The notes under the pieces: generated by a model | What the model was told of the DNA's origin: nothing | Seen by the model: the letters and a program-made list of their open reading frames with translations, nothing else | The model's database searches: none | Shown: in pieces, positions 1 to 7,957 of the stretch | Position numbering within the stretch: the first letter of the stretch is position 1 | Layout of the letters: the number at the start of each line of letters is the position of its first letter | Program-made: the position numbers and the translations under genes | Source of the DNA: Clostridia bacterium | GTDB lineage: Bacteria > Bacillota > Clostridia > Oscillospirales > Acutalibacteraceae | NCBI GenBank assembly: GCA_017519685.1 | Contig: JAFWRV010000307.1 | Span: forward strand, 1 to 9,634 | DNA length: 9,634 bases | Reading direction: 5' to 3'

Positions 1-741
1 ATCCGACATATTGTACAAACCGGGTTCTTTCCCGGCGATGAATAATGCCGCGCTGACGGCGCCTGTTGCAAAGAGCGCCTTGCTTCTCGCGGAATGGGAA
101 ATTTTGAGTATTTCGTCTTTTCCGGCAAAAATAACTTCGTGCTCGCCGACTATTGTACCGCCACGTATTGAGTGAATGCCGATTTCCGAAGCGGTTCTCT
201 TTCTGCGTACGGAATGTCGGTCGTATTCATAGTTCGTTTCCCCCTCGCGTTCCGCTTTGATTGCGTCGGCAATCATAAGAGCGGTGCCGCTGGGAGCGTC
301 TATTTTCTGATTGTGGTGCTGCTCGACTATTTCTATATCAAAAGCGCTGCCGAGAACTCTGGTCGCGGATTTCGCAAGTTCAATCAGGAGATTGACGCCG
401 AGCGACATATTTCCGCTGTAAAAAACCGGAATTTTTTTCGCGGCGTCTTTAAGAGCCTCAACCTGCTCATCACTGAGTCCCGTTGTGCAGACAACCGCGG
501 GAAGGGAGTGTTTAAGGCAATAAGCGAGCATACCGTCAAACGCTTTATATACGGAAAAATCAATCAGCACATCGGCGCCTGTTTCGGGTACGGCGTCAAA
601 TGAGGGATAAACCGGATAGCTTTTGCTCTCGGTGTTGATATCGACTCCGGCAACTATCTCCGCGTCTTCCCTGCCGCCGACGCACTCGGTGACAGCGGCG
701 CCCATGTGGCCGTTGCATCCGTTGAGAATTATTTTAATCAT
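1..741 (-). CDS. dapB: 4-hydroxy-tetrahydrodipicolinate reductase (DapB), 3' end cut by window edge
   Basis: DapB reduces the DapA product to tetrahydrodipicolinate with NAD(P)H in the cytoplasmic lysine/diaminopimelate pathway. I translated the minus strand directly: the frame starts at the ATG at 741 and stays open to base 1, giving 247 codons. The N-terminus has the nucleotide-binding loop NGCNGHMG (residues 7-14). CTTGL (85-89) follows at the end of the Rossmann part. The catalytic signature EQHHNQKIDAPSGTA (about 140-154) carries the paired histidines (142/143), the lysine (146) and the substrate-binding SGTA. The end, GLYNMSD, resembles the usual C-terminus of short (about 250 aa) clostridial DapBs, so only a few codons and the stop should be missing. 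The start lies 2 nt after the dapA stop, with a weak GAGG ribosome site inside the end of dapA, so translational coupling is likely (inference). Family assignment is very secure. Confidence 0.96.
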   Translation of the reverse strand, partial: MIKIILNGCNGHMGAAVTECVGGREDAEIVAGVDINTESKSYPVYPSFDAVPETGADVLIDFSVYKAFDGMLAYCLKHSLPAVVCTTGLSDEQVEALKDAAKKIPVFYSGNMSLGVNLLIELAKSATRVLGSAFDIEIVEQHHNQKIDAPSGTALMIADAIKAEREGETNYEYDRHSVRRKRTASEIGIHSIRGGTIVGEHEVIFAGKDEILKISHSARSKALFATGAVSAALFIAGKEPGLYNMSD

Positions 742-743
742 AA

Positions 744-1637
744 TTATGCCTCGATGAGTCCGTGTCTGACAAGACTTGCTCTGAGCTTTGCCTTGCCCGC
801 GTCATCCATCTCAACAAGAGGAAGACGGACCGGGCCGACATTGAGACCCATCATGTTCATTGCTTCCTTGACGGGAATGGGGTTGACATCGGCAAAAAGA
901 GCGTTGCACAGGTCAAGCCATTCGAGCTGAAGCTGACGGCTGCCGATATAGTCGCCGTCAAGATATTTCTGAACTATTTCGTGAGCGACACCGGGAACAA
1001 CATTTGAAAGAACCGAGATAACGCCCTTGCCGCCGAGCGACATAATGGCGGTTGCCTGGTCGTCATTACCCGAATAAATCGCGAGTTCATCTCCGCAGAG
1101 AGCGGCAGTCTGAGCGATTTCGGAGATATCGCCGTTTGCTTCTTTGGTGGCGACGATTCTCGGATGCTTGCAGAGCTCGGCGTATGTTTCCGGTTTGATG
1201 TTTACACCTGTTCTTGACGGAACGTTGTAAAGAATAATCGGGGTGCTGACTCTGTCAGCAATGAAATTATAGTGGGTGATAAGACCTCTCTGGGAGGTCT
1301 TGTTGTAATAAGGAGTAACGGAAAGCAGAGCGTCAACGCCGCATTTTTCCGCTTCGTTTGAAAGATTAACCGCGTAGTGGGTATCGTTGCTGCCGGCGCC
1401 GGCTATAACCGGAACCTTATGGTTTACGACCTCAACGCAGAGTTTGATAAGACGGACGTGTTCTTCGGTTGAGAGGGTTTTCGCCTCACCGGATGTGCCG
1501 CATACGACGATGGCGTCGGTGCCTTTTTTGAGCTGATATTCAACTATCTCGCAGAAGCGGTCGTAATTGACCGACTGGTCCTCATTGAACGGTGTGATGA
1601 TGGCAACGCCTGCGCCGGTGAAAATAATCGGTTTCAT
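744..1637 (-). CDS. dapA: 4-hydroxy-tetrahydrodipicolinate synthase (DapA)
   Basis: DapA condenses pyruvate with aspartate semialdehyde, the first committed step to diaminopimelate and lysine, in the cytoplasm. At 297 aa it is full length for this TIM-barrel aldolase family. The Schiff-base lysine is K165 in IVATKEANGD. The tyrosine of the catalytic triad is Y137 in LYNVPSRTG, with the carboxylate-binding arginine at 142. CGTSGE (46-51) supplies the threonine of the proton relay, and TPYYNK (108-113) the second tyrosine. The start is supported by AAAGGATG a few bases upstream of the ATG. It sits 27 nt downstream of the asd stop and 2 nt upstream of dapB, so the three form one operon; its substrate is made by the asd product. 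All catalytic residues are present and I see nothing unusual. Confidence 0.97.
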   Translation of the reverse strand: MKPIIFTGAGVAIITPFNEDQSVNYDRFCEIVEYQLKKGTDAIVVCGTSGEAKTLSTEEHVRLIKLCVEVVNHKVPVIAGAGSNDTHYAVNLSNEAEKCGVDALLSVTPYYNKTSQRGLITHYNFIADRVSTPIILYNVPSRTGVNIKPETYAELCKHPRIVATKEANGDISEIAQTAALCGDELAIYSGNDDQATAIMSLGGKGVISVLSNVVPGVAHEIVQKYLDGDYIGSRQLQLEWLDLCNALFADVNPIPVKEAMNMMGLNVGPVRLPLVEMDDAGKAKLRASLVRHGLIEA

Positions 1638-1664
1638 AATATATCATCCTTTCGGTAAACTGTA

Positions 1665-2756
1665 TCAGAATTTGCTTACGATATAACCCTTATTGCAGAG
1701 AGTTTCGGCAAGAAGGACTCCGCCGCCCGCGGCGCCCCTGAGAGTATTGTGTGAAAGACAGACAAACTTATAGTCATACTGTGTGTCTTCTCTGAGACGG
1801 CCGACGGAAATTGCCATACCGTTTTCAAGATTTCTCTGAAGCTTTGTCTGGGGAAGATTATCCTCCTCAAAGTAGTTGAGGAACTGCTTGGGAGCCGAGG
1901 GAAGGTTTTCAATCTGGGGATAACCCTTGAAGTCCGCCCAGATTTTCTTGATTTCGTCAATTGACGGTTTTTTATCGAATCTTACGAAAACCGCGGCCAT
2001 ATGGCCGTCGGAAGCCGCGACTCTGAGACACTGCGCAGTGAAGTTCGGCTTTGAAGCGGGAACTATTTTATCTCCCTCAACCTTACCCCAGATTTTAAGG
2101 GGCTCGATTTCGCTCTTTTCTTCCTCTCCGCCGATGTAGGGGATGACATTGTCAATCATTTCGGGCCAGGTCTCAAAGGTCTTGCCTGCTCCGGAGATTG
2201 CCTGATAGGTACATACGAGAACGTCTTTGACGCCGTATTTCTCATCAAGGGGCCAGAGAGCGGGAACATAGCTCTGAAGCGAGCAGTTTGATTTGACGGC
2301 GATAAATCCGCGTTTTGTTCCGAGACGTTTTTTCTGAGCGTCAATAATAACGGCGTGGTCGTCGTTGAGCTCCGGAATAATCATCGGAACATCGGGGGTG
2401 TGTCTGTTTGCGCTGTTGTTTGAGATAACGGGGCATTCCGCTTTGGCGTATGCTTCCTCAAGCGCCTTTATCTCGTCTTTCTTCATATCAACCGCGCAGA
2501 AAACAAAATCAACGGCAGCAGCTATTTTTTCAATATCGGCTGTCGCGTCCATAACGGTCATTTCCGCTACATTGGCGGGAATGTCGGCCTGCATTGCCCA
2601 TTTTTTGCCGACCGCGTCTTTGTATGCCTTTCCTGCCGAGCGTGAGCTCGCTGCAAGAACCTCGATATGAAACCAGGGATGATTTGCGAGCAATGTGACA
2701 AATCTCTGGCCTACCATACCTGTTGCGCCTATGATACCTACTTTGTAATTCTTCAT
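1665..2756 (-). CDS. asd: Aspartate-semialdehyde dehydrogenase, archaeal/fungal-like long type
   Basis: Asd reduces aspartyl phosphate to aspartate semialdehyde with NADPH, the branch point to lysine/diaminopimelate and to threonine/methionine. The protein is 363 aa. It begins with a Rossmann dinucleotide loop GIIGATGMVG (8-16). The catalytic cysteine is C158 in KSNCSLQ. The probable acid/base histidine is H252 in LRVAASDGHMA. The C-terminal stretch GMAISVGRLRED (about 313-324) and the preceding PQTKLQRN are typical of the archaeal/fungal branch of the family (from memory of the family), not of the shorter Gram-positive asd. The ATG is preceded by AGAGG at 8-nt spacing. It is first in the asd-dapA-dapB operon, transcribed leftward from the AT-rich region shared with queA. 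No aspartokinase gene is visible in this window. Confidence 0.94.
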   Translation of the reverse strand: MKNYKVGIIGATGMVGQRFVTLLANHPWFHIEVLAASSRSAGKAYKDAVGKKWAMQADIPANVAEMTVMDATADIEKIAAAVDFVFCAVDMKKDEIKALEEAYAKAECPVISNNSANRHTPDVPMIIPELNDDHAVIIDAQKKRLGTKRGFIAVKSNCSLQSYVPALWPLDEKYGVKDVLVCTYQAISGAGKTFETWPEMIDNVIPYIGGEEEKSEIEPLKIWGKVEGDKIVPASKPNFTAQCLRVAASDGHMAAVFVRFDKKPSIDEIKKIWADFKGYPQIENLPSAPKQFLNYFEEDNLPQTKLQRNLENGMAISVGRLREDTQYDYKFVCLSHNTLRGAAGGGVLLAETLCNKGYIVSKF

Positions 2757-2785
2757 TGTGATTGCCTCTTTTCAAGCGTAAGATA

Positions 2786-2813
2786 TTGACTTTTAAATTA
2801 TTTTATATATAAT
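2786..2813 (+). promoter_or_regulatory. Predicted sigma-A promoter for queA
   Basis: TTGACT (2786-2791), a 16-nt spacer and a perfect TATAAT (2808-2813) point toward queA and predict a start near 2820. A second perfect TATAAT at 2861-2866, closer to the gene, has only a poor -35; it lies inside a short inverted repeat, AATCAA (2848-2853) and TTGATT (2873-2878), and could be an alternative or regulated start. The first promoter interlocks almost symmetrically with the asd promoter. Confidence 0.5.
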
Positions 2814-2815
2814 TG

Positions 2816-2849
2816 TTCTAATATTATCACATAATTTTCCGATAGTCAA
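2816..2849 (-). promoter_or_regulatory. Predicted sigma-A promoter of the asd-dapA-dapB operon
   Basis: On the minus strand, TTGACT (plus positions 2844-2849) is followed 15 nt later by GATAAT (2823-2828), which carries an extended TG-N element directly before it. TAATAT at 2821-2826 gives 17-nt spacing as an alternative. This predicts a start near 2816 and a leader of about 60 nt, too short for a lysine riboswitch. It is a consensus match only; there is no experimental support. Confidence 0.55.
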
Positions 2850-2903
2850 TCAAAAAATATTATAATCTGTAATTGATTAACGGTTTTAACGCAGAGGTGC
2901 ATT

Positions 2904-3929
2904 ATGAAACGCAGCGATTTTTTCTACGATCTCCCGCAGGAGCTTATTGCCCAGCATCCCGCCGAGCCGAGAGACAGCTCCCGGCTTATGGTGCTTGATA
3001 AAGAAAGCGGAGAGATAAAAAATACCGTATTCCGTGATATCACGGAGTTTTTCAGACCCGGAGACTGTCTGATACTGAATGATACGAAGGTGCTTCCGGC
3101 GCGGATGTACGGCACGAGGACCGACACCGGCGCGACCGTTGAATTTCTTCTGCTCAATCAGAAATCGCAGACATCGTGGGAAGTGATTACGGGCCCGGGT
3201 AAAAAGGCGAAAAAAGGCAACAGATTCACTTTCGGCGACGGCTCGCTCAAAGCGGAGATTACGGAGGTTTTACCCGACGGAAACCGCATTGCCGAGTTTG
3301 AATTTGAGGGTAATTTTTTCAATGTAATTGATAAAATAGGCGAAATGCCGCTTCCTCATTACATAACCGAAAAGCTTGAGGATAAAGACAGGTATCAGAC
3401 TGTTTACGCGAGGGAAAACGGTTCCGCCGCAGCCCCTACCGCGGGGCTTCATTTCACACCCGCTCTGCTTGACAAAATCAGGGATATGGGAGTCGAAACC
3501 GGATTTGTAACCCTTCATGTCGGCCTCGGCACGTTCAGACCGGTCAAGGCGGATAATATAGAGGACCACCACATGCATTCCGAGCATTATTATCTGCCGG
3601 AGGAAACCGCCGAAATCATCAACCGCACAAAGGCAAGGGGAGGCAGGGTTTTCGCGGTCGGAACCACCTGCACGAGAACTCTTGAAACCGTCGCTTCACT
3701 GCGCGGAGAAATAGTCGCGGATGAAGGATGGACAAGCATATTCATCTACCCCGGCTATGAATTTAAATGTATTGACTGCCTTATAACGAATTTCCATCTG
3801 CCCGAAAGCACGCTCATTATGCTTGTTTGCGCCTTCGCGGGCTATGACAGCACAATGAACGCGTATAAAACCGCCGTAAAAGAAAAATACAGGTTTTTCT
3901 CATTCGGAGATGCGATGCTAATCGTATAG
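2904..3929 (+). CDS. queA: S-adenosylmethionine:tRNA ribosyltransferase-isomerase (QueA)
   Basis: QueA transfers and isomerises the ribosyl group of S-adenosylmethionine onto 7-aminomethyl-7-deazaguanine in the tRNA wobble position, forming epoxyqueuosine. The 341 aa are close to the family's usual length. Signatures in order are: the N-terminal [20 protein letters not shown] (4-23) followed by [27 protein letters not shown] (53-70); the family hallmark [10 protein letters not shown] (176-185); [10 protein letters not shown] (205-214); HMHSE near 223-227; and [19 protein letters not shown] near the C-terminus (295-313). The ATG follows AGAGGTG at short spacing. The usual partner tgt is not adjacent in this window; the neighbour downstream is an unrelated small ORF. 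Divergent from asd, it probably has its own promoter. Identification is secure. Confidence 0.97.
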   Translation: MKRSDFFYDLPQELIAQHPAEPRDSSRLMVLDKESGEIKNTVFRDITEFFRPGDCLILNDTKVLPARMYGTRTDTGATVEFLLLNQKSQTSWEVITGPGKKAKKGNRFTFGDGSLKAEITEVLPDGNRIAEFEFEGNFFNVIDKIGEMPLPHYITEKLEDKDRYQTVYARENGSAAAPTAGLHFTPALLDKIRDMGVETGFVTLHVGLGTFRPVKADNIEDHHMHSEHYYLPEETAEIINRTKARGGRVFAVGTTCTRTLETVASLRGEIVADEGWTSIFIYPGYEFKCIDCLITNFHLPESTLIMLVCAFAGYDSTMNAYKTAVKEKYRFFSFGDAMLIV

Positions 3930-3949
3930 AATACGCCCAAAGTACCCTT

Positions 3950-3992
3950 TTTATGCAGAAAACGAGCAAGTTTAGGGTGTTTTTAGCATAAA
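3950..3992 (+). other. Long imperfect hairpin between queA and the small ORF
   Basis: The left arm TTTATGCAGAAAAC (3950-3963) pairs with GTTTTTAGCATAAA (3979-3992): 14 positions with one A-A mismatch and one G-U pair, around a 15-nt loop. G-U pairs can extend the stem over 3993-3994, which are the GG of the AAAGGA ribosome site (3990-3995) of the following ORF. It could act as a translational shield, as a weak end signal for queA (there is no downstream T run), or as an end scar of an inserted cassette. A competing 5-bp stem, ACCCT (3944-3948) with AGGGT (3974-3978), is followed by GTTTTT and could act as a weak terminator. Confidence 0.55.
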
Positions 3993-4001
3993 GGAAAGTA
4001 T

Positions 4002-4238
4002 ATGAAAAAAGAAAAAAAGAATAACGAAATTATAATGATTCTTCGAGAAATTGTTGGTTCTATACTTGAAGGAGTAAATGAAACGAAGGAAACTGATAAG
4101 ATTGAAGAACTTCAGCAAGGTGTCCTTATAGGTTATTACGATTCTTTGCTCTCCATCAAAGAAGAAATAGAAGCAAACGGAATAGACCCTAAGGATGTAT
4201 TGCTTGATTTTGATTTAGATGAACTCATTAATGACTGA
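4002..4238 (+). CDS. Small acidic protein of unknown function
   Basis: I do not recognise this 78-aa protein. It opens with a lysine-rich stretch (KKEKK, residues 2-6), followed by a predicted helical region (about 9-40) and the segment GVLIGYYDSLLSIKEEIEA (about 40-58). It ends in an acidic tail, LLDFDLDELIND (67-78). By my count it has 20 acidic and 9 basic residues, no cysteine, no signal peptide and no obvious membrane segment, so it should be a small soluble cytoplasmic protein. The ATG follows AAAGGA at good spacing, and the gene ends just before a strong terminator. By hand count its GC is about 32%, well below its neighbours, which suggests acquisition or unusual constraint. A small regulator, antitoxin- or immunity-like protein is possible, but nothing in the sequence proves it. 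That it is a real gene is likely from start signal, codon run and terminator. Confidence 0.75.
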   Translation: MKKEKKNNEIIMILREIVGSILEGVNETKETDKIEELQQGVLIGYYDSLLSIKEEIEANGIDPKDVLLDFDLDELIND

Positions 4239-4245
4239 ATTTTAG

Positions 4246-4275
4246 AAAGCACCGATATATTCGGTGCTTTTTATT
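4246..4275 (+). terminator. Intrinsic terminator of the small ORF
   Basis: AAAGCACCGA (4246-4255), loop TATAT, then TCGGTGCTTT (4261-4270) form a perfect 10-bp stem running into a T-rich tail. It starts a few bases after the small ORF's stop and insulates the heat-shock promoter from upstream transcription. Confidence 0.9.
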
Positions 4276-4317
4276 TGCGGTTTTCCCGAAATTCACAAAG
4301 TGTTTACAAATAAATTA

Positions 4318-4346
4318 TTGACAAACGCCGCGGTTTGGATTATTAT
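4318..4346 (+). promoter_or_regulatory. Sigma-A promoter of the hrcA-grpE-dnaK-dnaJ operon
   Basis: A perfect -35 TTGACA (4318-4323), a 17-nt spacer and -10 TATTAT (4341-4346, 5 of 6 matches) predict a start near 4353. The CIRCE operator begins a few bases downstream. This is the normal layout for class I heat-shock operons: a strong vegetative promoter held in check by HrcA. Confidence 0.85.
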
Positions 4347-4357
4347 ATGTTCAGAAA

Positions 4358-4384
4358 TTAGCACTCGAGCAATAAGAGTGCTAA
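4358..4384 (+). promoter_or_regulatory. CIRCE operator (HrcA binding site)
   Basis: TTAGCACTC, 9 nt, GAGTGCTAA: both 9-bp arms match the CIRCE consensus perfectly and the spacer has the canonical length. The HrcA dimer binds this inverted repeat and represses transcription until heat stress draws GroEL away from assisting HrcA (established for the family). It lies at or just after the predicted start of transcription, so it is also present in the mRNA leader. Confidence 0.98.
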
Positions 4385-4386
4385 AC

Positions 4387-4395
4387 TTGGCACTC
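4387..4395 (+). promoter_or_regulatory. Extra CIRCE-like half-site
   Basis: TTGGCACTC matches the left CIRCE arm TTAGCACTC at 8 of 9 positions and starts 2 nt after the operator ends. No matching right arm follows at 9 nt. With the right CIRCE arm it forms a back-to-back inverted repeat, GAGTGCTAA-AC-TTGGCACTC, so the leader RNA could switch between two hairpins. The function is inferred. Confidence 0.55.
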
Positions 4396-4410
4396 GATAT
4401 ATTATTCCCG

Positions 4411-4418
4411 AAAGGAGG
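4411..4418 (+). promoter_or_regulatory. Ribosome binding site that sets the hrcA start
   Basis: AAAGGAGG is a near-perfect anti-16S match, 6 nt before the ATG at 4425. An in-frame ATG at 4419 directly abuts this site and cannot be served by it, so the 4425 start is preferred. Confidence 0.85.
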
Positions 4419-4424
4419 ATGCTT

Positions 4425-5453
4425 ATGGCAGAGCTCAGTGAGAGAAAAAATCAGATACTCGCGTCGGTTGTTGAGCTTTATATCAAGACCGGAGAACCTG
4501 TCGGCTCAAAGGGTCTGCTTGCCGCGACCGGGATGAACTGCTCGTCGGCAACGGTGCGTAACGAGATGAATGAACTTGACCAGCTCGGTTATCTTATTCA
4601 GCCGCATACCTCCGCGGGCCGTATTCCTTCGGAAAAGGGATACAGATATTATGTTGACAATCTGATGATGGTGCGGGATATCGACGAATACACGAAGCGG
4701 ATGATTGACGCCGGCATTTCATCATCAATCGGCGACCCCGAGAAACTTGTAAACAGCGCGCGGGAGCTGCTCGCGGATATCACCAAATGCGCGTGTGTTT
4801 CAACCGCTCCTGTCGGCGAAACCAATCTTGTCAGAAAGATTGAGCTTGTTCCCGTTGGCAGACACACTGCGATGATGGTGCTCCTCACTTCAAACGGCAT
4901 CCTCAAAAGCAGGATGTGCAGGGTTGACGGGGAACTGAATGCCGATATACTCGAAAAGTTTTACAATCTCGTCAAAACATTTTTCATCGGTAAGCCGTCG
5001 GTTGACATCAGTCTGGCATCCGTTCAGACGGTTGCCGCCTCGGTTGAGGAAGATTATTTCATTATGCTTCCGCTCCTCGCGGCGGTCAGCGATCTTGCCG
5101 GGAGCACAGGCGATTCCCGCCTTGTCATAGGCGGCAGCTCAAACCTGCTCGCGCTCAAGGATTACGGCGACAGTATTGCTTCTCTGCTTGAGTTTTTAAG
5201 CAGGAAGGAACCGCTTAACGATGTTATTCATTCATATAAAGGTCAGCTTAATGTAAGCATCGGCTCTGAAAACAGATATAAGCAGCTTGAGGATTCAAGC
5301 GTTGTAATATCAAAGTATTCGGTTAACGGAGACGATTCCGGTACGATAGGAGTTATAGGCCCCACGAGGATGGATTATGAAAACATCATTCCTTCCGTGC
5401 GTTATCTTACCGACCTTGTCGGGCGTCTGATAACATCGGCGCTGGAGGAATAG
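4425..5453 (+). CDS. hrcA: Heat-inducible transcription repressor HrcA
   Basis: HrcA is the dimeric repressor of class I heat-shock genes (the hrcA-dnaK and groE operons), binding CIRCE. The start at 4425 gives MAELSERKNQ and 342 aa, normal for the family. The N-terminal winged helix-turn-helix shows ERKNQILASVVELYIKTGEP (6-25), then SSATVRNEMNELDQLGYL (40-57), the recognition region, and the wing motif QPHTSAGRIPSEKGYRYYVD (59-78). The rest is the GAF-like/dimerisation part, ending in the family-typical GPTRMDYENIIPSVRYL before the C-terminus. It is first in its operon behind a CIRCE site, so it is autoregulated; in known systems GroEL is needed for active HrcA. The stop lies 13 nt before grpE. 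No key motif is missing. Confidence 0.97.
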   Translation: MAELSERKNQILASVVELYIKTGEPVGSKGLLAATGMNCSSATVRNEMNELDQLGYLIQPHTSAGRIPSEKGYRYYVDNLMMVRDIDEYTKRMIDAGISSSIGDPEKLVNSARELLADITKCACVSTAPVGETNLVRKIELVPVGRHTAMMVLLTSNGILKSRMCRVDGELNADILEKFYNLVKTFFIGKPSVDISLASVQTVAASVEEDYFIMLPLLAAVSDLAGSTGDSRLVIGGSSNLLALKDYGDSIASLLEFLSRKEPLNDVIHSYKGQLNVSIGSENRYKQLEDSSVVISKYSVNGDDSGTIGVIGPTRMDYENIIPSVRYLTDLVGRLITSALEE

Positions 5454-5466
5454 AAAGGGTGTAAGG

Positions 5467-6042
5467 ATGAAAAAGGAAAATAATGAAGAAATAATAAAAG
5501 AAAACGAAGCCGGAATCACAGATGAAAACGAAGTGAAAGAAGCAAAAGAAGCAAAAGAAGAAAAACCGGCAAAGGACAAAAAGAAGGACAAATCCGACGG
5601 AGAAATCGAAAAACTCAGACAGGAGCTTGCCGACAAGGAGGATAAATATCTGAGACTTTACGCGGAGTATGATAATTTCCGCAAGCGTTCGCAGAAAGAA
5701 AAAGCCGATATTTATTCTTCTTCAAAGGCGGATATCATAAATGAGTTCCTGCCGATAATCGATAATTTCGAGAGAGCGGCAGCCGATGAGGGCGCCGACC
5801 CGGAAGCGTACCGTAAGGGAATTGAGCTTATATTCAAACAGTTTCTCGGAGTGCTTGAGAAAAACGGAGTCGAGTCCTTCGGAGAAGAGGGGGAAACATT
5901 CGATCCCGCGATTCATTCAGCGGTAATGGTTGTCGAGGATGAAAACCTTGATAAGAACGTTATTGCCCAGGTTTTCAGCAAGGGCTACAAATTCGGGGAT
6001 AAAATAATCCGCGAAGCGGTAGTCAAAGTGGCAAACACTTAA
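5467..6042 (+). CDS. grpE: GrpE, nucleotide exchange factor of DnaK
   Basis: GrpE is a cytoplasmic homodimer that opens the DnaK nucleotide-binding domain to release ADP, resetting the chaperone cycle. The 191 aa begin with a charged, low-complexity region (1-48; KEAKEAKEEKPAKDKKKDK near 24-42), typical of the disordered GrpE N-terminus. A long helix follows that forms the dimer coiled coil, with the signature DKYLRLYAEYDNFRKRSQKE (59-78). FLPIIDNFERA (94-104) begins the four-helix bundle. The C-terminal beta-wing that contacts DnaK carries the family motif FDPAIHSAVMVVED (145-158) and ends GYKFGDKIIREAVVKVA (173-189). The ATG follows AAAGGG at 7-nt spacing. It is second gene of the operon, upstream of its partner dnaK. 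The N-terminal repeats come from an AAAGAAGC-type codon repeat (around 5537-5562) and are not a separate feature. Confidence 0.97.
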   Translation: MKKENNEEIIKENEAGITDENEVKEAKEAKEEKPAKDKKKDKSDGEIEKLRQELADKEDKYLRLYAEYDNFRKRSQKEKADIYSSSKADIINEFLPIIDNFERAAADEGADPEAYRKGIELIFKQFLGVLEKNGVESFGEEGETFDPAIHSAVMVVEDENLDKNVIAQVFSKGYKFGDKIIREAVVKVANT

Positions 6043-6063
6043 TTCATAAAAAATTTTACTTAA

Positions 6064-7908
<1,845 letters not shown>

Positions 7909-7957
7909 TGAATTCAGTCCGGGTCTCTGATGAGGCGGAATATGGTAAGGTTCGGGA

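Noticed and set aside
172..603. 143-codon plus-strand open frame
   Set aside because: It is antisense to dapB, whose minus-strand translation carries all family motifs.
2757..2903. Lysine (L-box) riboswitch in front of asd
   Set aside because: The leader from the predicted start is only about 60 nt and the whole intergenic region is 147 bp and AT-rich, without the conserved multi-helix core.
4419..4421. ATG as hrcA start
   Set aside because: It directly abuts the AAAGGAGG ribosome site, leaving no spacing; the ATG at 4425 is correctly spaced and gives the normal HrcA N-terminus.
5537..5585. Short A-rich direct repeats near the start of grpE
   Set aside because: They encode the normal low-complexity Lys/Glu/Ala region of the GrpE N-terminus.
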